64,000 bases of DNA, taken from Paramarasmius palmivorus (lineage: Eukaryota; Basidiomycota; Agaricomycetes; Agaricales; Marasmiaceae). The DNA lies in contig JAYKXP010000056.1 in assembly GCA_037176845.1 (NCBI GenBank), positions 1-64,000 on the forward strand. Reading direction: 5' to 3'. The position numbers and the translations under genes are program-made. Numbering within the stretch: the first letter of the stretch is position 1; each line of letters starts with the position of its first letter. Positions 10,306-24,600 of the stretch are shown here, piece by piece. The notes below the pieces were generated by a model that was not told the DNA's origin, did not search any database, and saw only the letters and a list, made by a program, of their open reading frames with translations.

Positions 10306-13300
10306 TAAATTTTTCCTAATTCTATATTTTTATACACTACCCAAAATTATCTACTATACAATATTACTATAAACATTTAATCCCAAATTCCCTACTCTAT
10401 ATCTAATATCTTTACAACATTTAAATTAATATCCCAACCCAAAAACTTTAAAACTATTCTATTACCATACACACAACTAAACTATAATCATAATACTACT
10501 TTCTTCTTCCCCAACCAAAATCATTCTCTTAATACTTATCCCAACATACCACATCTCATCTAATTTTTCTCCAAATACTCCCAAAAATTTCCCAATCTTT
10601 AAACCAAAAATAACAAATAAAATAAACAAAAACAATTATATCCTACAACACTATTAAATCACCCAATAATTATTATCATTTTTTAATCAAATAAAAAACT
10701 CAATAATCACCCAATTAATCCATAAACCTAATATCATTAATCTTACCACTAATCAATATTCCCTATTAACCTTTTCTTCAAATCCCACCACAAAATTTAC
10801 ATTATCTCATCTAATTTAAAAACTTATACCCCTTACCTTAAACACAACTTTTCTTTAAATAAACATAAACCAACTAATATAAATCCAAAAAATCTCATCA
10901 TTATTAAAATAAAATTCTTTTTTCAATTAAAATTATTCAAAAATTCATTAACCTAACATATATCCCTAAATTCTACCTCAATACAACCCAAATTTCATAC
11001 CTACACATAACCAATAAACCACTTCCATTCTCCAACTTATTTCTACCAACTTTATATATTACCTATCCCTACACCACAATGATTAACATCAAATAAATAA
11101 AAAATATCCTTCTATAATTCTTTAATTACAACAACTCCCCTCAACAAATACACACTATATCTACATACCCACCTCTCATCCTCCCCTCCATTTTATACTC
11201 TTTAAATACTCTCCAATACTTCCATATTTACTCTTATTTTCAACTTCATCAATCTAAAAATTAACTCATTATTTAAAACCTTAATACTATTACCTTATAA
11301 CTCACAACCCCATTTACTATACATCAATAATCAATATTTATACTATTACTTCTCCTAAAATACACCTCATTATTATCCTCTATATTATATTATTAAACAT
11401 ATTTATATACATCAATTCCTCCAACAATAACATAAATTCTATAATATATAATCCCATCAAACTTAATATATATTATTCTATAAATATAAACATAATCACA
11501 AATAATTAACACCATAAACCATAACAAAATACGTATTCAAAAATCTTATTCCTTCCAATCCCCATTACATACATCTACCATTTAATTTTCAAAAAAAACT
11601 TAATCCAAATTTAACAACCATACCTCAAATACTTAAATCTTTCTCCTTATCTATTATATTATCTATCCCATCTTAATTCTCATCACCACAGAACTCTTAT
11701 ATAACACTTTTACTATAAAATAAACAAAAAAAAATACTTTATACAACTATTCCAATTAATTCTTTATTTCTAAGTATATATTCAAATCAATCTTAAAATT
11801 TATATATCTCATAAATTTCCTTAACCCACTCATATCCAATCCACAAATTATAACAAATTAACTCAAAATTTAACCTCAACTACAAACCTTACAAACACAC
11901 ACAATATCTATACCCTCATCCTACATACTCAAACTCATCCTTTACCATCACACAATTAACACATTCCACTCTCTACAACCCAAACAAAAAAAATATTAAT
12001 AATAATCTCTCTAACATCTAACCAAAATTATAAACACACTAAACACTCATTCAAAATCACTATCTACTAATAAACCACTCTACTAATATTTTTACCTCAC
12101 ACAACCAAAAATCTAATAAATAATTTTTTTCATATACATTAAATCAATCCCCCATCCCATTACCACTATCTATCCTTATATATAAACTACACCTCATCCT
12201 CCAATCCCCCCCTATACATCATCTACTCTCCTTTAAATAAACAAACACCAACTAACTACTCTAATAAATCTTATTTCTCCTAATCTCCATTCATTTAATA
12301 ATCCACCCTAAAAAAATTTTTTCCTCAATTTTTACTCATAAATCTTTCATAAATACAATAAAATACATTATCAAATTATTAATACAAATCTTACACATAT
12401 AATCCACTCCTTCCATATCAATACACTTTATCATTACCAATCCATTAATCTCTCTCTATAACAAATATTCAATTACAATTAATATCCTAATTCTTTTTTA
12501 ATTTAAATTAAATATCTTTAATTAAACTCAATATATACATTTTAATACAACCAATCCTAAAAATAACATCATAAAATCACATCAACTCATATCCTATAAC
12601 TATAAACCTATCATTAACATTTTCTCACTTCCATACATACATAAACAAATTATCTCCAAATCAATTAATTTAATATCTCCAATCCTCAAAATAATAACTC
12701 AAAAATACAAATATTATAACAATCATTACAACCCTTCATTTATAATATATCACCAATACTCCTTAAATCTTATTTCTCTATACTACAACTCCTTTTTCCT
12801 TATCTCTATTATCATTTCCTTTATTTTAACACAAAAAAAAATATTTATTTATTCACCACCAAACCTTAACAATTTCATTCCAAATTTAATATCTTTATTA
12901 ATCATAACTCCTAAAATTTTCCCTACCAAATACACTACCCCTCTACTTATTACTCCAACTACAACCCTTATTTATTCATACTATTAAATCCTTTATCTTA
13001 ACTATCTTTTCATATCATATATCATAACCCTCCTACCTTTATAAAAATTTTAATACTAAAACAAATATATACGCAAAAATTTACTAATACTATCATCAAT
13101 ATAATACAAATTATTATTATATAAACATAAACTTCTATCACTAACTATTCCTATCCAACATACATACCAAACTAACTACCCAAATCTTAACTCACTAAAC
13201 TCAATCTACCCAAATTAAAAAATAAAAACTAAACCCATTCACTTTCATTAATTCCTCTCTTCAATATACTCAAACTTTCTCTTTTTAACTTAATAAAAAC

Positions 13301-16300
13301 TCTTCCAAATTACATTTAATATACATTATAAAATCATAATCAATCAAATAATTCAATAATCATTACTTTTTTCATAATCAAACTTCATATTTAACAAATT
13401 ATTAAATACAATTACATCCCTTTAATTTATCATATCTCATCATCATTTACACTTAAATCTTCAAAAATCAAATTTCATACTATTAAATATTAAATAAACA
13501 ATATCTTATTAACAAATTCTACAAATCTCTAATTATAACTAATCCATCACTCTATTTATATTATAATTAATCACTACCCATATACCTTTCTCTTCCAATT
13601 TCTACTATTATACTCTTACTACAAATAAAATCCCTCCCATTCCATTATACACTTCTCTATATCTATTACTTTTCATCATAACCCTACTAATCTACCTTAA
13701 ATACAATTTCTAAATAATCATACTTTAATTTTTTCAAAATCTCACTTACACAAATACTTCATATCCCAACTATACCAACTTACACCTTATCCTCTAATCC
13801 TTACATTTCAATCTATCCCCATTTCAACACTACCATCTTTCAACATAAATAATTTACTTAACATCTATATCCTATACACATTATAATCATCTCTACCCTT
13901 CTTTATAAACATACATAACCTTAATTACTCCCACATATTTCCATCCTATCATCATTCCTTCACATAATAAATAACTACTAAACCTAAATAATCTTAATAC
14001 TCCCAAAAAATAACCTACAATAAATAATAATCTTTAAATTAATCCTACATTTTATCCTCACACTCTCATCAATCTTCACAACTAATCATTAAAAACAACA
14101 CAAATCCATTTCAATTACACCTTACTTCACCTTTCTCCCCCCTTCCCAAATTCAAACATCCTTAAAAACAATTAAATTACACAACCCTCTTCTTATAATC
14201 CCCTTTTAACAATCAATTCCTCTATACCAATATACTTATATATCTATTCCCCATATAATTTCCTCTCCTCATCATATACTTTTTCATATTATACATCCAT
14301 AATACCCTAAATCAAATCTTATTACATATATTTCTATAAATACAACATTCCACAATAAATCCTCTTATTTCATATTATCTTTTCCTTCAATACATTCATA
14401 CTATAATTTACTTAAATTCCACTTTTAAATTACTTTACTTATCCCTCATACTAACTCTCCTAATCTACCCAATTATAAACATACTAAACTAACTCTACAT
14501 ACACTTCCTTACACAATCCACTATCTTTCAATACCCAAAATATATAACTTATAAATAATTATTCAAATTCTATTACCATCATCATCATTCCCACTAATTT
14601 CACTATCTCTCCTATAACTCCATTTTCATAAAAAATATCCAACCTATTACATTACTAAACACACTACATTTAAAATAAATCACATAATATTCAAATTCAC
14701 ATAAATTAATCTCCAACCCTTATTTTTAACTATTATATCTACACATATTATTTATAAAATCTCTTTCTTCTCTTTTTTACCTAAATTAAAATTAATCCCA
14801 ACCAACCAACAATCACTTATTATATTTCCTTACTCCTAAACCAACAAAAAACATCTCTACTAATAAAATAAAATAAAAACTCACTTTTCTTCTATTTTAT
14901 AATTAATCCTAAATCTACAACATTAATAAATACACATTTCTAACCACATAACACATATAATAATCTACAAATTACCTAAAATAACATTTATCATTTCAAA
15001 ATTACAATTTTAACTTAATTTTTATATAATAATATTATTAATTTGTCAAAATCAATCATACACAACGACTCTATCATACATCACAAAACTTAATTCCATC
15101 CTCACACCTTTTCACCACTCTACTCCCCTATAACTACAAGTCACTCAATCAAACAATCAAATCTTAATATACCCACACCCTTAATAACCCTCCATCTTTA
15201 CTTTATCATTTTAATCCTACATATTACCTAATCTCCCTATATTCCAATAATTCCCACATCCCAAACAACTTACCTCCCTCTCTTAACAACAACCCACTCA
15301 CTCCAATTTAAAACTCATAATTCTACTAATCAATATTCCCAAAAAATCCAAACTCTAAATTTTATCAAATTTTAAATTTCACTTAATTATATCACATTAT
15401 CATACAAATCACTTAAAATAACCTTTACACTATTCTATTAATTCCATCCCTTAATAAAATATTCTCTCTTTATACCAATCTAATCTATTCCTTACATTTC
15501 ACTCTCATACACTCCCACATATACTTCTTAACAATATCAAAATATTCCATTTATCTATTAATTCTATTTCATATACCAAATATTATAACATATAATCAAA
15601 CAAATAATACTCTTATCTTATCTAAAAACACCCATCCTTTATATTCTTATATACAATTCTTTCCTCACTTTATCCCTTAATTAAACTCCCCCCAAAAAAA
15701 AACCACATATTAACCACTTAACATTACATATTCTAATCCCTTCATCCTATAACTTTTTCTCTCCTCTCAATTCATAATTATCTATCAACCCTCTATCACA
15801 CACTTTCTCATCTCTTATATAATTCATCTTTCAACATCTTCTCTCACTATATTTCCTTCCTATCTTCTTATAATTTTTATTCTACAATCTCCTTAATCAC
15901 AACTTATAAATTAACTCCCCAAACAATCTCCTAAACCCATCAACCCTCACAACTAAAACATATCCAACTCTAATATCACATATCTCCAAATTTCCAATTT
16001 ATTAAATCCCCATATCTACATAAAATAATTATTTTTTTAAAAATAATATTAAAAATAAAAATACTCTATTTTTCTAAAAACATAAAACACACTTCAATAA
16101 TATCCCCATATATCTAATCCTTATCTCAATATCAAATCCTCAATTAATAACACACATATCCTCAAAACCCTTTATTTATAATCATCTAATTCAATCACCA
16201 AATATTCTACTCACTTCACTCAATATTCTCATCTCAACCTTAATACTACCATCCCCCAATACTCCCACAACATAATATCTCCTCTACAACAACTCTTTTA

Positions 16301-19300
16301 AAAATCATATATACTTATACTAATTCATTCTTTACTTTTAAACCTTCTCACATTATTTATCCTTTAATCTTAATTCTCTATACCATTTAACAATACTTCA
16401 TTTTATTTTTTTTTTATTAATTCTCTCTAAATATCATACAATATACCCTTCAATACTAACATAATCAAAATCAAAAACCAACACCCATCTTACACATAAA
16501 ACCTTATCTACATTATAAATAAATTTACATAAAATTTAAATAAATCCTTCTCACAATACTTCTTTAATTTCCTCTTACATATATCAACATTCCCATTAAC
16601 TAATACCAATTTACTTTTTCTAATCTCAAAAATTTTTTTTAATTATTACATAACACAATCCTCCACTATCTAACAAAATTAACCACCTTACATAACTAAT
16701 CCTAATATCCATTATAACTATTATCTAACCAATTACAAATTCCCCCTACTTCAATCTCATCCTATCTTTTAATAAACAACTTTACTTCTCTAACATCACC
16801 CCAACAAAAAAATTTTTAATTTCCCATTTATTAATTCCCAAAAATTTAATCACTAACCTATCTACCAAAAAAAATAAATTAATAACTATCAAAAAACTAC
16901 TCTAACCTCAACTACCTTACACTATCCCAACATAATAAAAATTTACCAACCCCACCAAATCATCCCCACTCAACCCTACTTTAAACACCCCATAAATTTT
17001 ATTAACCAATCCTCAACTTTTTTCACACTCAATCATTTCCCCCAAAATCTTTAAAACATACTTTAAAACCACACTATATTTAAAAAACTTATAAATTCAA
17101 TAAATAAATTCATATCTACTTATAAACTTATAATAACATAACAAAATCTAAATATACTTTATTTTACTTAATCACTCATTCTTTCTCATTTATAATCATA
17201 AATCTTCTTTCATAATTTATATTTTATTCATATCAAACAACACAAACTTAATAAAACAAAATACCAAAATTAAACACAACCAACTACTAATTTTACCCCT
17301 ACCAATACCAACACTTAAACCCTATACAAAATCAACAATCTAAAACAAAAATCAATATCTTCTCTCATACTTCCACTATAATTAATTTTATAATTTAATT
17401 ATCTCATAATATTAATAACTTTCTTAATAACCTCAATAATTCATCACATCCCAAACTCCCTCCCAAAACCAATCACCAAAATAACCAATATACATAACAT
17501 ATTTCTTTCTATACATATTATATCCACAATATCAATCAATTCACTTCCTCAACACTAACAAAAATATTAAAAACAATTCTCTTTTAACAATTATTAATTA
17601 TCTTTTCTACATAATCTCATTTTACCCATATTTAAATTTAATATCTAATTCAACACAAATAATAATACAATATTAAATACAACCATCCTTTCCACTTACT
17701 AACTCTATTCCATTTTAAATCAACACAAATACATACAATAAAAACACTTATAAACAAATCAATTCATGAATTTCTCCTCCTCATCCATCATTACTCATAC
17801 ACCTTTACTCTCCACAACTATCTTCTAAATTCATTTCCATCACTATCTTACATAACTTTTTTACTATACCAAACAAATTCATCCACTACAATAATATAAT
17901 TCACTATCTCTCCTCTTTCACAATACTCTCTTCCCCATACACCCCATCTAACACCTCATCTTTCCCTTTTAACCCACTTAATACTCTTACAAAATATCAC
18001 TTACTTTATATAATCCATATATAATATTCAAAATTAAAAATTATTAATACATACCTTTTAACTAATCACTTTCCAATACACTATTTACTCTACCCCTCCT
18101 TTAATCACCAATATTTATAAACTTTCATTTACTTCCTATGTTCCTACTCTTCACTCACATCAATTTCAAACACTTTATTATTATCACCACTTCTTTTTAC
18201 AAACCTCTCTATTACTCCCACCCTACTACCATCTAAATTAATCTCTTCTTTCTTATCCTACATAATCATACTATTAATCCCTTAACCACAACACTCTCCA
18301 ATTCAAATATATAATATTCAATCATTACTTCTATACATCATCTATCCATATATATCTCTAATTTAATCATTAATTCATTCATTATAAACTATCTCTATAT
18401 TCCCCTCATTACAATTCTTTTTTTTATACTATTAAATCTACAATTATTTTTATTATTCAAATATTAAATTTTCCCTTATATTTTAAAATCATATTACATA
18501 ATTACTATACTATATAATTACTTACATTCTTTTTCCTACCTATTTCACAATCTCTCACCACATTTATCAAATCTCATCATTACATTTACAAATCTAAATC
18601 CTTAACTTCTAAAACATTCTAATTCCAATTTAATCAAATTACATCACTCTCAATTTCCTATCTTTCCTTTTAATATAAAAAAATCTTTTATCACATTATC
18701 ACATACTTATCACTATAACTTATCTTATCATAATTCTCCCTATATCTCTAATATCACTATTCATTAAATTATCTTTAACAATTATCATTTACTCTCTCCC
18801 CTATCTATACATATATCAATTATATTAATCTTCTAATTAATAATATTAATCAACTCTTTAACTCAACCAATTTAATTCTTTTAATTTCTAAATTTTTAAT
18901 TCTTTATAAATCTACAACATATTCAATACTCTCTATCACCTCTATATTTCAAAACATTCTTCTAATTATCCCCATATCCAACATCTCTTTTATTCTAATC
19001 CATTTATTCATATCTACCTTAATTTTATATCAATCAATCTCTTCTCTACTCATTTCATTCTTCACTATATTTTCTAATATTTATTAATTATAAATAATTT
19101 CTATTCATTCCTTTTAAATAACTTATTCTAAATTATTCATCATCATACTTTCAATCATTTTTAAAACATCCTTTAAATCATATCAATTCCTTACTACAAT
19201 CTACAACAATTATTTATCAATTTTATTAATACATCCCTATCAACATTTTTTTTTTAACAAATTTTTTCTTAATTTTTTAATCAACATCACATTATAATAA

Positions 19301-21073
19301 TAAACACTTTTATAAATTATTTAAATTTAAATATTCCTAACTACTAATCCCTAACAATAAATTCTCAATAAAAATCCATTTTAAAAATCCAAATCTACTA
19401 CTAAATAATTCATTTACCAAACCTATTATCTCATCAATAATTACTAAAAACTTTAATCCTCTTTACTTAAACCCCATTCAATTATAATTCTCTTATTAAT
19501 TATAATTCTCTTAATTATAATATTATTTATTCATTTAAACTCCTATATCTATTCCCATTATCAATTCCATTTCCATTTCATATTCTTAACATACTTCAAA
19601 CAAAAAAAAAAAATATAATAAAAATTCTCTCAAACTCTAACAACAAACAAAACTAATCAAACAAAAATATTTCTTAATACCAAATTCCCCAATCTCTCAA
19701 ACATAACCCATATATCAATTATATCATCAACATCCTATCTCCCAATTTCTTAAATCTATAACCTCATTCCTCTATTCCCACTTTACCTCATCCTCATTCC
19801 TTCTCAAACTCCTCCTACACAATACTTATCTAATTTTCAACCTATTCTTCTCCTCACCTACAAAATTTCACTTCATCTCTCTTTTTCTTATTTTATTCTT
19901 ACTTTATTCCTCACCTAATTAATTAATAAAACTCTTCATTAATATTATTCATACTAATTCCAACTTCACATCATTTCAACTAATACACCAACATTATTTT
20001 CCCATTCAAACTTAACCACAACAAACTTTATTTCAAAGCAAATACTATTCAAATTTCTTTAACACACTATCATAACAACACTTAATTTACAATTTATAAT
20101 ATCTCTTAAAATAAATTTCAATTTTAAAACTAAACACATATCCTTATTACATAACTTTTATCATTTCTAAATACAAATCTTTATTTCAAAAACATATCAA
20201 TATATAACAATTATCTAATTTTTTTACAATCCACCCTTCTACTTCTCCAATCCAAATTTATCTCAATAAACTATTTATTTTAATAACAAACACACCCAAT
20301 TACATCATATCTTCACATCATCACTCTATTTAAAATAACTATTTCATACCTACTATTACCCAAATACATACTCAAACCACCAATATCAAAACTTTCCATA
20401 CATTAATAAAATATATTTCATCTACACAATCTTCTTTTCAATCCCTCATTTAACTTCACAACTCTTTAAAACTCTCCACACATAACAATTCCATCAAATA
20501 ATAAATCCACCACACCTAAACAATATCCAACTTAAAAAACAAAATAAATCCATACAAAAAAAACACCTCCTACTACCTTCAATTCAATCACTACCTTCTA
20601 CATCTTAATTTTATAACTCTATTTTCACCTAATTCAATACTCATACACTCTATCATTAATAAATTATTATTTTATATCTAACTTTCATCAATTCCCCTAA
20701 CCTAAACACTTATCACTTAAAATTCTTTATAATTAATTATTACTAAAACTATCATTCATCACACTTAACAATATTATTACTTTTTACTTATTCTAAACTT
20801 CTCAATTACCACAAACAATAAATTTAAATATAAAACCAAAAACAACACAATAAAAATATCAAATCAATATTTTATTTTTTATCATAACTTACTACAATTT
20901 ACACACATCACTAACCCAAACTATAACTTAAATAAATAAAAATTTAACACAACTTCATTAATATACTCATACTCAATAAAAATATAATTATAATATTTCT
21001 ATTACTCTCCTAATACTAAAATTAAACTCTTATCATTATCATATAACCTAATCTATACAAATTTAAAAATAAA
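10306..21073. other. G-free three-letter block, 10.8 kb
   Basis: Over about 10.8 kb the + strand is made almost only of A, T and C. By eye I find about a dozen G (for example 11081, 11533, 11691, 11774, 13073, 15045, 15067, 15140, 17768, 18140, 20038). C stays at roughly a fifth to a quarter. A and T are both high, with local swings in which is commoner. There is no obvious tandem period, no long reading frame on either strand, no tRNA and no recognisable element. Margins grade into normal sequence on both sides. The most economical reading is unreliable consensus sequence, not a gene desert. Confidence 0.9.
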
Positions 21074-21645
21074 GAAAAATAAAATAATTATCTCTTCATT
21101 AATTTATATTTTTTTTTGTTCATTCTTCATTATAACTCATTTTTATATATTATAAGTTTTTTATCTTCTTTTATATACTTACTAATAATCTTTATTAATT
21201 TTTTAAAATACTATTTTATATCAATTAATAATCAATAAAACATATTTATTAACTTTTGTTCTCTGTTTATTATTTTATCAGTACTATGTCATTTATTTTG
21301 TTAAAACAGATCGGCGAATGGTTGAAGCTAAAAGCTTTATAAAACATTGACATTGAGTATATATTTTGTTGATTTTGGAATTATATCGTTATGTACTATC
21401 TTGATTGTTTTTTATTAAGTAAGTAATATTAATGTAATAATAATATTTGTAATGTGAGAGTCTCAAGGAAATTAGCATTGTCGTTTCTTGATTTTGAACG
21501 ATCGGCCTTGAAACATTCACTTCTATAGTGAAAGGAGGAATAGATTAGATATGGAATTTTGTGTAGGTGAGAATTCGATATGGAGAAATTGAGTGTATCG
21601 AGAGATGTATGGTGCTTGCGATGTAGGGATCTGGGTAAGGTGCGT
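21074..21645. other. degraded left margin of copy 2
   Basis: G returns gradually, and the sequence can be followed as a corrupted version of about 4080-4548: shared islands include ATCGGCGAATGGT, ATTAAGT, CTCAAG, AATTAGC and ATAGTGAAA, separated by substitutions and many deletions, mainly of C and G. Similarity improves steadily rightward until it becomes exact at 21646. Confidence 0.75.
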
Positions 21646-24600
21646 ACGTGGTTCAAGGAAGTGATCGAGATTAAGGATATGTTGCTTTCGAACGTCATGA
21701 ATCATGGCCAGGACAAGGTTCGTTGAACAACCTCCTAATGCGACCAGGACGTAAAGGAGCATCGTCGAGGCCTGGAACCCAACCGATACTCTGGAATTTC
21801 CGATCATTCTGCGCCTCTTAGCGTGAGTGACGGAGGAAGATAGAGGTACGGGGACGTTCGATAGGTAATCGTAGGAATGACCGCTTTAAAGCCGAGGATA
21901 TTGTACAATTGTGAGCGTGTTTACGCCAAGCTGACGTGGAAATTGTTAGTATAGAACCAGATAGATTGAGCGATAAATTAAAGACAGACCTTGGATAGAG
22001 ATAATAAAATGCACATTTCCGTATCCCCTACATCACCAACTTCCTCTCCGGGTGCAGGAACGGTATGTCAACTACCCATTCTCCCTTCCATTCGATCAAC
22101 CTTAGGACACTGCTGGACCCTGTGTAGCACTAAAAGCTGTCATAGATATGATTCGGGATAACAAGCAGGGCTCGAAACTGTGGAGGCCGGTGTAGCTCAC
22201 AGTCCAGAAGCAAGGGACATCCAAAAGGGCACGCTGGAGTATAGGATGACGGTCCGAGGGCAGCTGTGAGGGGTGAGTTGGGAGAAAGGCGGCCGAAAGC
22301 GAGTGAAAGTAGGCGGCGCTCGGGAAGAGAGTGTTTCCGAGTCAACATGTCTATAGTCTGCGTGCTCCATTGTGTAGATCGTTGCGGAGGTGAGTGAGAC
22401 CACCCGCAGAAGAAGCGAAAGTTTTATAAAGGGCCGTGCGTACGGGTGTTTGGAGGAGCTATGTTGCGATCAAGATGAGTATTTGTTGAATGGGGGAGCG
22501 CGGGTGATAAAGCGAGGGGGAGGCATGTAGGTTGGTCGATCTGGGGTTTTGACGGCTGTGACGGAAGGTGTCTTGGAGATACTGGCTAGCTAGGAAATTG
22601 GAGCACGGGTGAACGAGAAGCCGAAGAGCAAAAAAAAAGTTGACTCACTGGTAACGGATCATATTCCCAAAGAATTTCCAACCACCCATTTGCCCCGAAG
22701 CTCCAAAAAAAAGAGATTTTTTATCATATACTTCGTCTTCTAAGCCCTTTGAAGTATAAGCATTCGCGTGCGGTCAGCGTTGTTCGAGGTCGTCGTTGGT
22801 GGAGAGTCCTACTTTGTTTGTTGCCGCAAAATACGGCAAGTTGGGTTGAACTCGATCTCGACGGGAACGAGTTCCCGATGTCGACAAGGGCTTCAACGTT
22901 ACAGTAAGCTTGGGTGATGATACATGCAAGAGAGGTACTCACTATTTGCTTCAGATGGTGAGACTTGGATACCATGTCCCAAGCGCCCGCCCGGAGAGAA
23001 ATTCTTTCGCTGGCTGCCTCCCCTTACCCGGGAAGTTCAACTGGAACCATTTCCCATACTTCGACAGCATTGACCTTCTTTTCCCAATCGTCGCTCCTAC
23101 GAATATCTGCCTTCAAACCAAGGACGCCAAAAACATGTATCCCAAAAAGAACGACAGGTAGGCTTGCGGGAGCGGCTGAGATGAGAGCGGAGTATTCCTC
23201 ATTTGGTATGATGGTGAGTGATGGTGAAGGAATCAAGGGAGGATGCAACAGAGAGGTCGTATCCAGAGGTGGCGACGTGTGTACAGCTACTGTTGAGCAG
23301 TCAGCAAGACTCGCTCCTGACCAGCAGCATCCCATCCTTACCTATAGAGCCCATTTCCGCTCCTATCCTTCTGAGTCCCGTTCACCTCTCTTCGATATGC
23401 TCCTTGTATGACCCCTGTACCCTTTGCGCGTAGTCCAATACATAGCGGACGGCGACACAGCATTAGAGGTTCAAGGAAAGCGCGCGGCGTTGCTGAATGA
23501 AGGTACTCTTCTGCTGGCAGGCGAGACAGAAGATGTGGGTGTGCGGTGGGACAAGTTTTGGGGACGAGTGTAGCTACGAACGCTTGTATGCTCATCATGT
23601 ACCAGCAATTGCTATGACCTAGCGTAGCGGTTGCGGCAGCATGATAGGAGTGTGGATGTCGAAAGGGCGGAACTGGCATCGAAGCATACCCACCGCTGTG
23701 TTGAAAGGTATGGCTGTTGTTGTACGACGGAGTAGTGTGATAACAAATCCGATGTAGTCTTCAGAAGTCGATGCAAATTGTCTGATCTGGGGCTTTCGGA
23801 TAGGCGTTGCTGAGGCAGCATTTTCGACAACAAGGGTCGCGGGTATGAGAGGAGGGAATCACTGTAAAAACTCCCCAGGCTGCTGGGACAAATGAACAAG
23901 AAAACCAAGCAAACAAAAACGCCCGTCTCACCAGACAAAACATTAGGCTCTACAATTTTCAGCCACCCATATTGTCCCGAAATTCTCATGTGGGCATATC
24001 ACAAGCGTCGAATTCAGCTAGTAAAGTCTTTGAGAGGGTATTCTTTTGTGAAGTGTCGATTTTGAAAGAGCTGGTCGTTGCTGAAGGTATTAGTTTGTTT
24101 GTCCGTACCAAACACGGCGAGATGGGTTAGGGTCAGACTTGGGCGTTTGTCAATTGACGCCGACCTCCCAACGACCTCCTCACTTTGCTGCTTCCCATCA
24201 TAGCGATTCTTCGTCCTCATTAAGTTTCCGGGCTCGATGCGCAAAAGCACACCTCTTCGATCTCCGGGTCTATATTTAGTCACATCTGTTAATCACTCAT
24301 CAGCAACAACGCGAATTCTGCTGCTCTCCGGCTCTAGATCTCGTTTTCAGCGCGGGTTTTCAAACTCCGTACGGCGTATCCATGTATCGCTGGATTAACG
24401 GCAGGCACTATGATACCAATGCCTTTGCACCGGCTTATTGCTTCCTCGCAAAGGTCAGCATTGCCTTCCTCAGCCGTCTTTCGGAGTGTTTTGGATTAGA
24501 GGTGACTCTTACCTCGGATGGGCGCTCGTACAACAAATGAAATGCATGGTGCTACTGTGGATATCCTCGGTGAGTTTACAGCATTTTCCTTGGCTGAGCT

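Noticed and set aside
10306..21073. Repeat-induced point mutation as the cause of the AT-rich block
   Set aside because: Such mutation hits both strands, so C and G should fall together, and it does not create indels. Here G is gone while C remains, and the margins are full of deletions.
10306..21073. Centromere, mitochondrial insertion or satellite array
   Set aside because: No repeated unit, no mitochondrial gene or tRNA is visible, and none of these would lack a single base on one strand.
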